Shown here: piece by piece, positions 1-6,588 of the stretch | How the letters are laid out: every line of letters starts with the position of its first letter | Numbering within the stretch: position 1 is the first letter of the stretch | NCBI GenBank assembly: GCA_041748075.1 | Contig: JBGTDX010000047.1 | Coordinates: 1-18,555, forward strand | DNA: 18,555 nucleotides | Direction of reading: 5' to 3' | Source: JBGSYJ01 sp041748075 | GTDB taxonomy: Bacteria; Acidobacteriota; Thermoanaerobaculia; Gp7-AA8 | The notes under the pieces: generated by a model | What the model saw: the letters and a program-made list of their open reading frames with translations, nothing else | Databases searched by the model: none | What the model was told of the DNA's origin: nothing | Position numbers and translations under genes: made by a program

Positions 1-59
1 TGCATGTTCGGCCCTGAGTCCAGGACTGTCCATCTCTGAGAACGAGGGCCGAACATGCA
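1..59. repeat. REP-like hairpin with TGTTCGGCCCT arms
   Basis: A perfect 15-bp inverted repeat: TGCATGTTCGGCCCT at 1-15 and its exact reverse complement at 45-59, with a 29-nt loop. The loop holds a smaller inverted repeat, AGTCC-A-GGACT (17-27). Further direct copies of the arm core follow at 61-70 (TGTTCGGCCA) and 91-100 (TGTTCGGCAC). The same core forms a hairpin at 13622-13659, so this looks like a dispersed intergenic palindromic family rather than a one-off terminator. No T-tract follows the stem on either strand. Confidence 0.7.
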
Positions 60-200
60 ATGTTCGGCCACTTTCTGACGGCTCGTTCATTGTTCGGCAC
101 AATGACACCCCGGTCATTCTCGCTCTCACGATGACACGGCCTCCAACGATTTCACCCGGGCATGGAAACGTCTCTGGTCCGACCTGTGTTGCAATGACCT
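60..200. other. Noncoding leader upstream of the ferredoxin-MBL gene
   Basis: No credible gene is seen here. The stretch contains two extra TGTTCGGC copies (61, 91) and a small inverted repeat AATGAC...GTCATT (101-118). An in-frame TGA at 195-197 blocks extension of the downstream gene. I see no convincing promoter or Shine-Dalgarno sequence. Confidence 0.5.
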
Positions 201-1070
201 GTGGCTTCCCTCCTCAAGAGACTTCCTACGAACGTCGACGGCGATTTCTATGTCGACGAGTCGTGTATCGACTGCGACGCCTGCCGCCAGATCGCCCCGT
301 CCGTCTTCGGGCGTGTGGGCCGACAGTCGGCGGTGCGGCAACAGCCTCGAACTGAAGCGGAACTGCTCGAAGCAAACAAAGCTCTGCTGGCCTGTCCGAC
401 GGCGTCGATCGGCTCGGTCGTAAAGCATCCGATGGCCGCTGCCCTGGAAGCCTACCCGGAACGGATCGAAGGCGAAGTCTATCGTTGCGGGTTCACTTCC
501 GAGAGCTCCTTCGGCGCGTTCAGCTATCTCGCGAGAACTGCGAAAGGCAATCTTCTCTTCGACTCCCCTCGGTTCTCCGGGCCCATCGTTCGGAACATTG
601 AGCGGCTGGGCGGAGCCGGCTGGATGCTTCTGACCCATGCCGACGATGTGGCCGATCACCAGAAGTTTCACAGACGATTCGGAAGCCGCAGGCTGCTTCA
701 TCGCGATGACGTGCGCCGCGCGACCTCGATGATCGAGGTTCAGCCGGAGGGCCGGGAGCCGCGAGTGGTAGCGCCGGATACCCTGATGATTCCGGTTCCG
801 GGTCACACGGCGGGGCATGTGGTGTTTCTCTATCGCGAACGCTTTCTTTTCTCAGGAGATCATCTCGCCTGGGACGCGCCGCGCGGACGCCTCTACGCAT
901 TCCGGAATGCCTGCTGGTACTCGTGGGAGGAGCAGACGCGATCCATGGAGTCGCTCCTCGACTATCGATTCGAATGGGTGCTCCCTGGACACGGACGGCC
1001 CATCCATCTGCCGGCCGCAAGGATGAGGGAGGAGCTCGAAAAGTGTGTGGACTGGATGAAGAGGAATTAG
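201..1070 (+). CDS. Ferredoxin-like / metallo-beta-lactamase-fold fusion protein
   Basis: 289 aa from a GTG start, the first start possible after the in-frame TGA at 195. The N-terminus carries a [4Fe-4S] ferredoxin-like cluster motif: Cys22, Cys25 and Cys28 (CIDCDAC), with Cys65 in a CP pair. The rest is a metallo-beta-lactamase (MBL) fold: THADDVADH (residues 145-153), PGHTAGH (200-206), SGDH (218-221) and PGHGRP (262-267). The canonical HxHxDH metal motif is replaced by HxDDxxDH, which from memory is a consistent feature of this ferredoxin-MBL family, also found in plants. The substrate is unknown; a soluble redox-linked hydrolase or oxidoreductase is plausible. No Shine-Dalgarno sequence is evident. 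It converges with the BrkB-family gene, only 3 bp between stop codons. Confidence 0.9.
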   Translation: MASLLKRLPTNVDGDFYVDESCIDCDACRQIAPSVFGRVGRQSAVRQQPRTEAELLEANKALLACPTASIGSVVKHPMAAALEAYPERIEGEVYRCGFTSESSFGAFSYLARTAKGNLLFDSPRFSGPIVRNIERLGGAGWMLLTHADDVADHQKFHRRFGSRRLLHRDDVRRATSMIEVQPEGREPRVVAPDTLMIPVPGHTAGHVVFLYRERFLFSGDHLAWDAPRGRLYAFRNACWYSWEEQTRSMESLLDYRFEWVLPGHGRPIHLPAARMREELEKCVDWMKRN

Positions 1071-1073
1071 TGG

Positions 1074-1940
1074 TTATTCATCCTCGGCGACCGGCTCCTG
1101 ATTTTTTCCCGGAGCGTGGGAGCCTCGCGACCGCGCGTAAACCTGCGTGAACTCGGATCCGAAGAAAACGATCTGGGCGCTGTAGAAGATCCAGATCAGA
1201 AGGATCACCAGCGAGCCGGCAGCTCCGTAGGCCGAGGCGGTGGAGCCGCGCGCGAGGTAGTAACTGAGCACGCTCTTTCCCGCAACGAAGAGAAACGATG
1301 TGAGCGAGCCGCCGGCCAGCACGTCTTTCCACGTGAGATTGACAGACGGGGTGTACTTGAGGATCAGGCTGAATGCGAACGTGAGAACGACGAACGAGGT
1401 GAGCAGGTCCACGAGCCTCCAGACGAGCGCACCTCCGAAAACATCGAGAGAGGAGCCCATGACCGAGATTGCGGTCGTGGCGCCTGCCATGAAGATGAGC
1501 AGCAGAACGAAACAGGGAACCAGCACCACGGCGATCGATCGGTTGACGATGAATTTCATGAATCCCTCACGCTTGGGCGTGACGTTCCAGATGATGTTCA
1601 TCGTCTCGCGGAACTGCGCGAGAACGGCGGACGCACCGAAGATGAGCATGAAGGCTCCGATGAGGGTAAAGTCGTTTCCCTCCGCGGCTTCCCGTACGAT
1701 TGATTGAACGGCGCCGGCCGCGGCCGGCCCCAGGAGATCCCGCATCGTACGTTCGAGCTCACCGCTGACTGCTTTTTCTCCGAAGAGCCAGCCGGCGAGC
1801 TCGAGGGTGAGAACGAGCATCGGAGCGATTGAGAAGACCGCATAGAAGGCAAGCGCCGCACCGAGACGGGGGACGTTGTCGTCATTCCATTCCTTGAACG
1901 TCTGCTTGAGCAGAGAAATAGCGCTTCGAAACCACTGCAT
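1074..1940 (-). CDS. YihY/BrkB-family integral membrane protein
   Basis: 288 aa, a usual length for this family (formerly annotated 'ribonuclease BN' or 'virulence factor BrkB'). Six hydrophobic segments fit at about residues 28-53, 91-110, 132-158, 175-197, 205-225 and 243-266. Family hallmarks are the N-terminal RLGAALAFYAVFSIAPML and the C-terminal YGAAGSLVILLIW...FGSEFTQVYA. It acts in the inner membrane; transport or envelope roles have been proposed, but the function is unsettled. The start is ATG at 1940 because homology begins there (MQWFRSAISLLKQTFKEW). The reading frame stays open far upstream to 2525, but that part overlaps the neighbouring gene antisense and looks non-coding. The Shine-Dalgarno sequence is weak. 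The tail is short and polar. Confidence 0.92.
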   Translation of the reverse strand: MQWFRSAISLLKQTFKEWNDDNVPRLGAALAFYAVFSIAPMLVLTLELAGWLFGEKAVSGELERTMRDLLGPAAAGAVQSIVREAAEGNDFTLIGAFMLIFGASAVLAQFRETMNIIWNVTPKREGFMKFIVNRSIAVVLVPCFVLLLIFMAGATTAISVMGSSLDVFGGALVWRLVDLLTSFVVLTFAFSLILKYTPSVNLTWKDVLAGGSLTSFLFVAGKSVLSYYLARGSTASAYGAAGSLVILLIWIFYSAQIVFFGSEFTQVYARSRGSHAPGKNQEPVAEDE

Positions 1941-2191
1941 CCCACTTGTGCGAGCAACCTGTGTGCCGTGTGGCAGATCCTGCACGGGAATACGCCCGCA
2001 AACGAATGGAACGGAAGACGCGAAGACCATCATGCAGGCGATTTCGGAAGCTTCAGGCTTTCCGGCACTCGAATCGCGCGAGGCGGAACAATGGAAAGCC
2101 GGGAAACTTGCAGCGCTCGATCCGTAGTCGGATGGAGAAGTCACCCACCATGACGTCGATGACGATGAACGGTCCTGACCCTCTACGCAGG
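1941..2191. other. Intergenic region between DUF5916 and BrkB genes
   Basis: About 250 bp without a gene I can defend. A 6-bp inverted repeat CTGACC/GGTCAG (2175-2195) spans the stop codon of the DUF5916 gene but has no T-tract. A 31-codon plus-strand frame from ATG 2032 lacks a ribosome site and resembles nothing I know. Confidence 0.4.
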
Positions 2192-4381
2192 TCAGAACAG
2201 CCACGCATAGGCCAGCTTCACGAACACAGCGCGATTGGTCTGTGTCAGGTCGATCTGCTCGGTGCCTGAATAGTTGTCCGAGTATCCCGCGAGAAAAACG
2301 GTCTGCGCGTCCAGGCGATACGACACGAGCAGCTGAGTCAGCAGTCCATTGCTTTCGCGCCCCACCGGAATCACGTACTGATCCGGATCCCTCTCTACGC
2401 TGCGGTACTGCAGAATCGCCCGTACGAGAGCGCGCCGGTTGAGGTGATAGAAAATCCTGGCTTGCGGAATGTCGGCCGTGAAGATCTCGTCGCCTTCGAT
2501 CGTGCGGAAAACCTGCCGGACCCACGAGACGTTTCCGTTGATGTGCCGTCCCACGTGAAACGTGGCGGAAGGACTGACCGTGACGAACTCCGCCTTGCGC
2601 TGATTCGAAAAGTCGATCGTCTCTCCCCAGTTCACCGATCCCGAGACCGACAGATCACGTCCAGCCTGCATCGAGCCGGCGATTCTGTATCGCGTGTTGT
2701 GGTACGTCGTTCCGGCGAAGTGCTCCTGATTCGGTGCGATGAGCAGCGACACGGTGCTCTGCCGCGAACCCTGGTAGACACCCACAATGTCCGCACCCCA
2801 CTCATTCCACGATCCGTCCCATTCGCGCCGGGCGTCGCCGAAAACTTCGACGAACAGGTTGCGGAACCAGCGGTTCGGCCCGCCGCGGATTCTTCGCGAC
2901 GCACCTGCGACGCCCGAGCGTACTCCCACCTGGTTGATGAGTCCCGCGTCTGCCCTGAATTCCGGCGACACCTCGGAGTACGACGTGAGCCATGTCCAGT
3001 CCCGATCGCTGTGGGTATATCTGGCGAGAATCGAATGGCCGTTCAGCGTGCCTGCCGGCTGGCCGGCGGCTGTCAGGATGTCGGGGTACTCCGAGCGCGC
3101 GCCGGCAACCTGGACACGGACGGAGTCCTGTTCTGTAAGGCGGAGAAACGAGTCGGCGGACAATACCGAGTTGTTGTAATCGTCTCCCGTACGTGAGGAG
3201 AACAGAGCGCCGGCCGTCGATGTCGATGACAGGCTTCCCTGATATCTCAGAACCGCCGTATTCGAGTCATCGGAGAGCGATGTGCGCAGCGACGACTGGT
3301 CGAACGGAATCAGGAAATTGGTGATCTCGTCGCGGGCGAGGAGAACGCCGTACGCATGGCGACCGCTCTTGCCCGTGAGCTTCAGGCCTGCGATCGGGTC
3401 CGCAATCGTGCGGGTGAAGACCAGCGGCATCTGCGTGTCGAAGAAGTCGCTCCCTTCGAGAAAGAACGGTCGCTTCTCCGGAAACGAGAGGGCGAATCGG
3501 GTGTTGACATCGAGGGTGGCGGCGTCGGCCTCCACCTGCGAAAAATCGGGGTTGATCGTCGCCTGCAGGGACGTGCTCGGTGTGATCGCCCAGCGGCCCG
3601 AGATACCGGGCTCCAGCCCCCGGTCCTCCGTCGCGAGCCTGCCGGAAGATCGGTCCTGTTGCAGATTGCCCGTCAATGAAGGGGTCACCTCCACATTCCG
3701 GCCGGCCTCAGGCAAACCGAACCCGGAGATATCCGCGAACTGGCAGATCAGGCAGTTGCGATTCTCGTCCGTAACAATCGAGCGGAACCGGTGCCGCACG
3801 TTGCGCGGATAGTCTCGCATTGCCATCACGCCCCAGATCTGGTCTCCGCTTCCGGCGGGGATGCGAAGCTGCTGGAGTGGAATCGCCGCCTCGACGATGT
3901 AGCCATCGCTCGTGATACGGCCTGCGGAATCCCAGATTGCATCCCAGGAAAAGTCCTCTGTTCCTTCGACATCGCTGTTGATGGCATCCGCCTGAACTCC
4001 GAGGGGGTTGATGCGGAACTGATAGGCGATCCGGCCGTCGTTGAAGGGATCGATCATGAGACCGACGTTGTCGTCGTTGAGGGCGCGGTCACGTTCCGCG
4101 AAGCGGGCGCGAATCTGACCGGGCTGCGGGTCGAACGCGCGGAAAGCGATGTAGAGGGTGTCGTCGTCCCACGTGATCAGGGCTTCGGTTTCAACTGCGG
4201 CGGGGATGTCGTCGCCCGGGAACCATTCGCGGTCGATTCTGATCGGCGTTGCGTCAGCCCATGCGGGCTCGTCGAGCACCGCGTCGATCCGGATTGGTCC
4301 TGTTGCCCTCTTCACGGTGATCGCGCTCGCGGTGGTGCATACGCACACGACGGCCACGACGGCGAGTAGCCGGGTCCACAT
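2192..4381 (-). CDS. DUF5916 protein: CBM9-like domain plus outer-membrane beta-barrel
   Basis: 729 aa. A signal peptide (residues 1-20, cleavage after ASA) leads into a CBM9-like domain (about 22-220; IRIDAVLDEPAW, DDDTLYIAFRAFDPQP, FSWDAIWDS). Next comes the DUF5916 linker with its CxxC segment (NCLICQFADISGFGL) and a long beta-strand-rich barrel ending in an aromatic terminus (...VFVKLAYAWLF), typical of BAM-inserted outer-membrane proteins. The SFPEKRPFFLEGSDFF motif is characteristic of DUF5916. The precise function is unknown; carbohydrate or envelope-polymer binding or uptake is usually suspected. The start is set by the signal peptide and an AGGAG ribosome site about 8 nt upstream. 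It lies 42 bp downstream of the M56-ankyrin gene on the same strand, so it is probably co-transcribed and under the BlaI-like repressor. Confidence 0.92.
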   Translation of the reverse strand: MWTRLLAVVAVVCVCTTASAITVKRATGPIRIDAVLDEPAWADATPIRIDREWFPGDDIPAAVETEALITWDDDTLYIAFRAFDPQPGQIRARFAERDRALNDDNVGLMIDPFNDGRIAYQFRINPLGVQADAINSDVEGTEDFSWDAIWDSAGRITSDGYIVEAAIPLQQLRIPAGSGDQIWGVMAMRDYPRNVRHRFRSIVTDENRNCLICQFADISGFGLPEAGRNVEVTPSLTGNLQQDRSSGRLATEDRGLEPGISGRWAITPSTSLQATINPDFSQVEADAATLDVNTRFALSFPEKRPFFLEGSDFFDTQMPLVFTRTIADPIAGLKLTGKSGRHAYGVLLARDEITNFLIPFDQSSLRTSLSDDSNTAVLRYQGSLSSTSTAGALFSSRTGDDYNNSVLSADSFLRLTEQDSVRVQVAGARSEYPDILTAAGQPAGTLNGHSILARYTHSDRDWTWLTSYSEVSPEFRADAGLINQVGVRSGVAGASRRIRGGPNRWFRNLFVEVFGDARREWDGSWNEWGADIVGVYQGSRQSTVSLLIAPNQEHFAGTTYHNTRYRIAGSMQAGRDLSVSGSVNWGETIDFSNQRKAEFVTVSPSATFHVGRHINGNVSWVRQVFRTIEGDEIFTADIPQARIFYHLNRRALVRAILQYRSVERDPDQYVIPVGRESNGLLTQLLVSYRLDAQTVFLAGYSDNYSGTEQIDLTQTNRAVFVKLAYAWLF

Positions 4382-4423
4382 GAAAGGTCTCCTGAGTCGG
4401 TGAATTGAGATGAGAGCTGCGCG

Positions 4424-6082
4424 TTATTCCCGAGCTCCCGCTTCGATCAGTACCGCTGCGACATCGTCATGACCCCCGCGGCGCGCCATGTTCAGCGGCG
4501 TGCGCCACTCCCGGCGGTCCGCGAAGATCCGGGCGTTCGTGTTCGCTCCCCGGGCGATCAGCAGTCTGACTGCTGCGAGCTTGCCCGCTCCTGACGCGGT
4601 GATCAGTGCATTCTCATCGCCTGGCACCTCGTCGTCGACACGCGCTCCACGGTCGAGAAGCATCGTCATCACCGCGGTGTTCCCTTCGCCGGCAGCCGCG
4701 ATCAGGGCGTTCCCGTCACCGGGAGAGGGAACATTTGGATCCGCGCCGTTGTCGAGCAGCCATCCCACGGCATTCCTGCGGTCTGCGCGCGAGGAGATCA
4801 GGAGTGCCGTACCATCTCCGATGAATGGGGTGTTGATGTCGATGCCTCGCTCGAAGAAGAAGAACCGCAGCGTGCGGGTGTCGCCTCGTTCGGCGGCTTC
4901 GACGATCGCGTCATGATAAAGCTCTGGATCCTCGAGCGTGCCCGCGAGTCCCTCGCTGATGCCCTCCAGGACCGCCTGTCCACTGACGGAGTCCTCGGGG
5001 GAGCCCGGGATGCCCTCGGTCACGCCATCCGAGATCGCGTCATTGTTGGATGAGTCCGATATCTCGATCGATGCGGCTACGAGCCTCACAGAACCGATCG
5101 TCACAACGAATGCGAGCATCACGCTCGTCGTCAGGAGCAGCATAGCCCGGCTCTGTGGTCCGCGGGCCTGCTTCGGATCGAGAATCGCGCGCACCCGCAC
5201 TGACAATCTGCTCGGAGACGCCATTGCCAGCGCCGGCACTCTGCTGCTTCGGCGGATCGAACGCGCCAGACTGACGAGCTGATTCGCGTACATCGACGCG
5301 TCGGTACTGCGAACCACCGCGTCGTCGCAAGCCCGTTCCGCTTCGAGAAAGAATCGGCGGAGCGCGATCCAGACCATCGGATGCGGCCAGTAAACCGCGC
5401 ATGCCACTCGCGCCACGATCTGCATGGTCCAGTCGTCCCGCCGCACATGTTCCAGCTCATGACGGATTGCCCGCTGAAGCTCTTCCTGGCTCCACTCCGT
5501 CGCTGTCGCCGGCATGAGGATCGTCTGCTTTCGAAAGCCGAACGTCATTGGAACGCGGACCTGCTCGGAGATCGCCACGAGTACCGCGCGCCGGATTCCG
5601 CTCGACGAAGCGATGGATGTCGCTGTCGCCGTTCCCTCGAGCCACAGGCTGGCCGCGGCTTCCCATCGATGAAGTCGCCAGACCCCGGCACCCAGCGTCG
5701 CCAGGAGCAGCGTCAGCCCGGCGAAGTAAATAGTTCGCACGATCGATATCCACTCGAAGCTGCTTCCCTTCGACTGCTGCAAGGCCGCCGTGCTGACCGG
5801 TGACGTTGCCGGCACCGTGACTTGCTCACGGCCGGACTCGACCGGAACAGGCCGGGGTCCCATTGGAACAGCCGCCGCCGGCTCTGTAACGGTGACCGGA
5901 ATCTCCACCGCGGCTCCAGTGATGACCATGGGCGCCACGGGCAGCAGAAGAAGAGTCACGAAGAGCGCTGCATAGACGCCGTGACGAACCGACGCGCGAC
6001 CCGATCGGGCAAGCGTCCCTGCACCGAGTGCACACGCGATCAGAAGCGTCGCTTTCGTTGCGATCGTCAGGATTCCGATCAT
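4424..6082 (-). CDS. BlaR1-like M56 membrane metallopeptidase with C-terminal ankyrin repeats
   Basis: 552 aa. TM helices lie at about 3-22, 35-55, 111-135 and 313-337. The cytoplasmic loop between TM3 and TM4 carries the zinc peptidase motif HELEH (208-212) and the downstream LEAERACDDAV (247-256), supplying the third ligand, as in BlaR1/MecR1. The penicillin-binding sensor domain is absent. TM4 is followed by two 16-residue acidic repeats (349-364 and 370-385, period 21) and about five ankyrin repeats (388-552) with GDGNALIAAA and VRLLIARGAN units. By BlaR1 topology the ankyrins are extracytoplasmic. In BlaR1 systems sensing activates the peptidase and relieves BlaI repression; the signal here is unknown. 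The ATG at 6082 overlaps the upstream BlaI stop in an ATGA, giving translational coupling and deciding the start; the frame opens 23 codons earlier. Confidence 0.9.
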   Translation of the reverse strand: MIGILTIATKATLLIACALGAGTLARSGRASVRHGVYAALFVTLLLLPVAPMVITGAAVEIPVTVTEPAAAVPMGPRPVPVESGREQVTVPATSPVSTAALQQSKGSSFEWISIVRTIYFAGLTLLLATLGAGVWRLHRWEAAASLWLEGTATATSIASSSGIRRAVLVAISEQVRVPMTFGFRKQTILMPATATEWSQEELQRAIRHELEHVRRDDWTMQIVARVACAVYWPHPMVWIALRRFFLEAERACDDAVVRSTDASMYANQLVSLARSIRRSSRVPALAMASPSRLSVRVRAILDPKQARGPQSRAMLLLTTSVMLAFVVTIGSVRLVAASIEISDSSNNDAISDGVTEGIPGSPEDSVSGQAVLEGISEGLAGTLEDPELYHDAIVEAAERGDTRTLRFFFFERGIDINTPFIGDGTALLISSRADRRNAVGWLLDNGADPNVPSPGDGNALIAAAGEGNTAVMTMLLDRGARVDDEVPGDENALITASGAGKLAAVRLLIARGANTNARIFADRREWRTPLNMARRGGHDDVAAVLIEAGARE

Positions 6083-6462
6083 GAAGGCTTCCTCTCTTTC
6101 CTGGCCCGATCGATCTCTCGTGCGAGGTGCTCGAGCTCGTTCTCCGACCACTGCTCCTCCCGGAGGAGCGCGGCTGCAGCCTGTCCGGCGGAGCCTTCGA
6201 AGAACACCTGCACCATTTTCCGCAATGCGGAACGGCGCGCGGTGCTCCGGCGCGTGGTGGGGGCATAAACGTAACGGAGACCCTTCTCCCGGTGCCGCAC
6301 CGCCCCTTTCGCTTCCAGCTTGGCCAGCATGGCCCGGACGGCGGAGTAGGAGGGGGGGTCGGAGAGGCGCTCGCGAATCTGTTCGGCCGACGCCTCTTCA
6401 CTTAGGGAGAAGAGAACGTCCATGATCTCGCGTTCGCGGCGTGAAAGTTTTTCAGTCGTCAT
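6079..6462 (-). CDS. BlaI/MecI/CopY-family transcriptional repressor
   Basis: 127 aa, the family's usual size. The N-terminal winged helix runs LSRREREIMDVLFSL...YSAVRAMLAKLEAKGAVRHREKGLRYVYAP (about 6-68). The C-terminal half (about 75-125) is the helical dimerisation region that the partner peptidase cleaves in BlaI/MecI. It is the first gene of the likely operon BlaI / M56-ankyrin / DUF5916 and overlaps the M56 gene by 4 bp. A strong promoter with an inverted repeat inside its spacer lies immediately upstream, so autorepression is expected. The ATG at 6462 has no Shine-Dalgarno sequence, and the predicted transcript start is only about 5 nt upstream, so translation may be nearly leaderless. 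Confidence 0.94.
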   Translation of the reverse strand: MTTEKLSRREREIMDVLFSLSEEASAEQIRERLSDPPSYSAVRAMLAKLEAKGAVRHREKGLRYVYAPTTRRSTARRSALRKMVQVFFEGSAGQAAAALLREEQWSENELEHLAREIDRARKERKPS

Positions 6463-6463
6463 G

Positions 6464-6480
6464 CTATGAATCCAACATAG
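6464..6480. promoter_or_regulatory. Second inverted repeat, CTATG-N7-CATAG, over the -10 and transcript start
   Basis: Perfect 5-bp arms with a 7-bp spacer, covering the -10 box and predicted +1 of the BlaI promoter. It may be a second, weaker operator for the same repressor. The arms differ from the GCTAC/GTAGC site, so this is tentative. Confidence 0.4.
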
Positions 6481-6502
6481 TGCTACGTTTGTAGCATGTC
6501 AA
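6474..6502 (-). promoter_or_regulatory. Sigma-70-type promoter of the BlaI / M56-ankyrin operon
   Basis: On the minus strand a perfect -35 TTGACA (6502-6497) is followed by a 17-bp spacer and a -10 TATGTT (6479-6474; 4 of 6). The predicted +1 is near 6467, about 5 nt before the BlaI ATG (6462), leaving no room for a Shine-Dalgarno sequence. The inverted repeat at 6482-6495 lies wholly in the spacer. Confidence 0.75.
6482..6495. promoter_or_regulatory. Probable BlaI-type operator, GCTAC-N4-GTAGC
   Basis: Perfect 5-bp arms, GCTAC GTTT GTAGC, inside the promoter spacer of the BlaI gene. The core TAC...GTA resembles the TACA/TGTA dyads bound by BlaI and MecI. Its position would block RNA polymerase, consistent with autoregulation. 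Confidence 0.65.
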
Positions 6503-6588
6503 GTCACAAAACGGTTTCCTTTTTGCCGGCACTTCCTCCCTGCCCGGGTGGCATTTGCGCAAGCCGAGATCGACAAGGGCGCCATTCC

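Noticed and set aside
126..818. 230-codon minus-strand open frame opposite the ferredoxin-MBL gene
   Set aside because: It is antisense to a gene with clear motifs, has no recognisable domain, and is arginine-rich as expected of a GC-rich shadow frame.
2175..2195. CTGACC/GGTCAG hairpin as terminator of the DUF5916 gene
   Set aside because: Only a 6-bp stem, no T-tract, and it overlaps the stop codon.
1941..2525. Upstream extension of the BrkB reading frame to a 483-codon protein
   Set aside because: Homology starts at MQWFRSA; the extension overlaps the DUF5916 gene and shows no domain.
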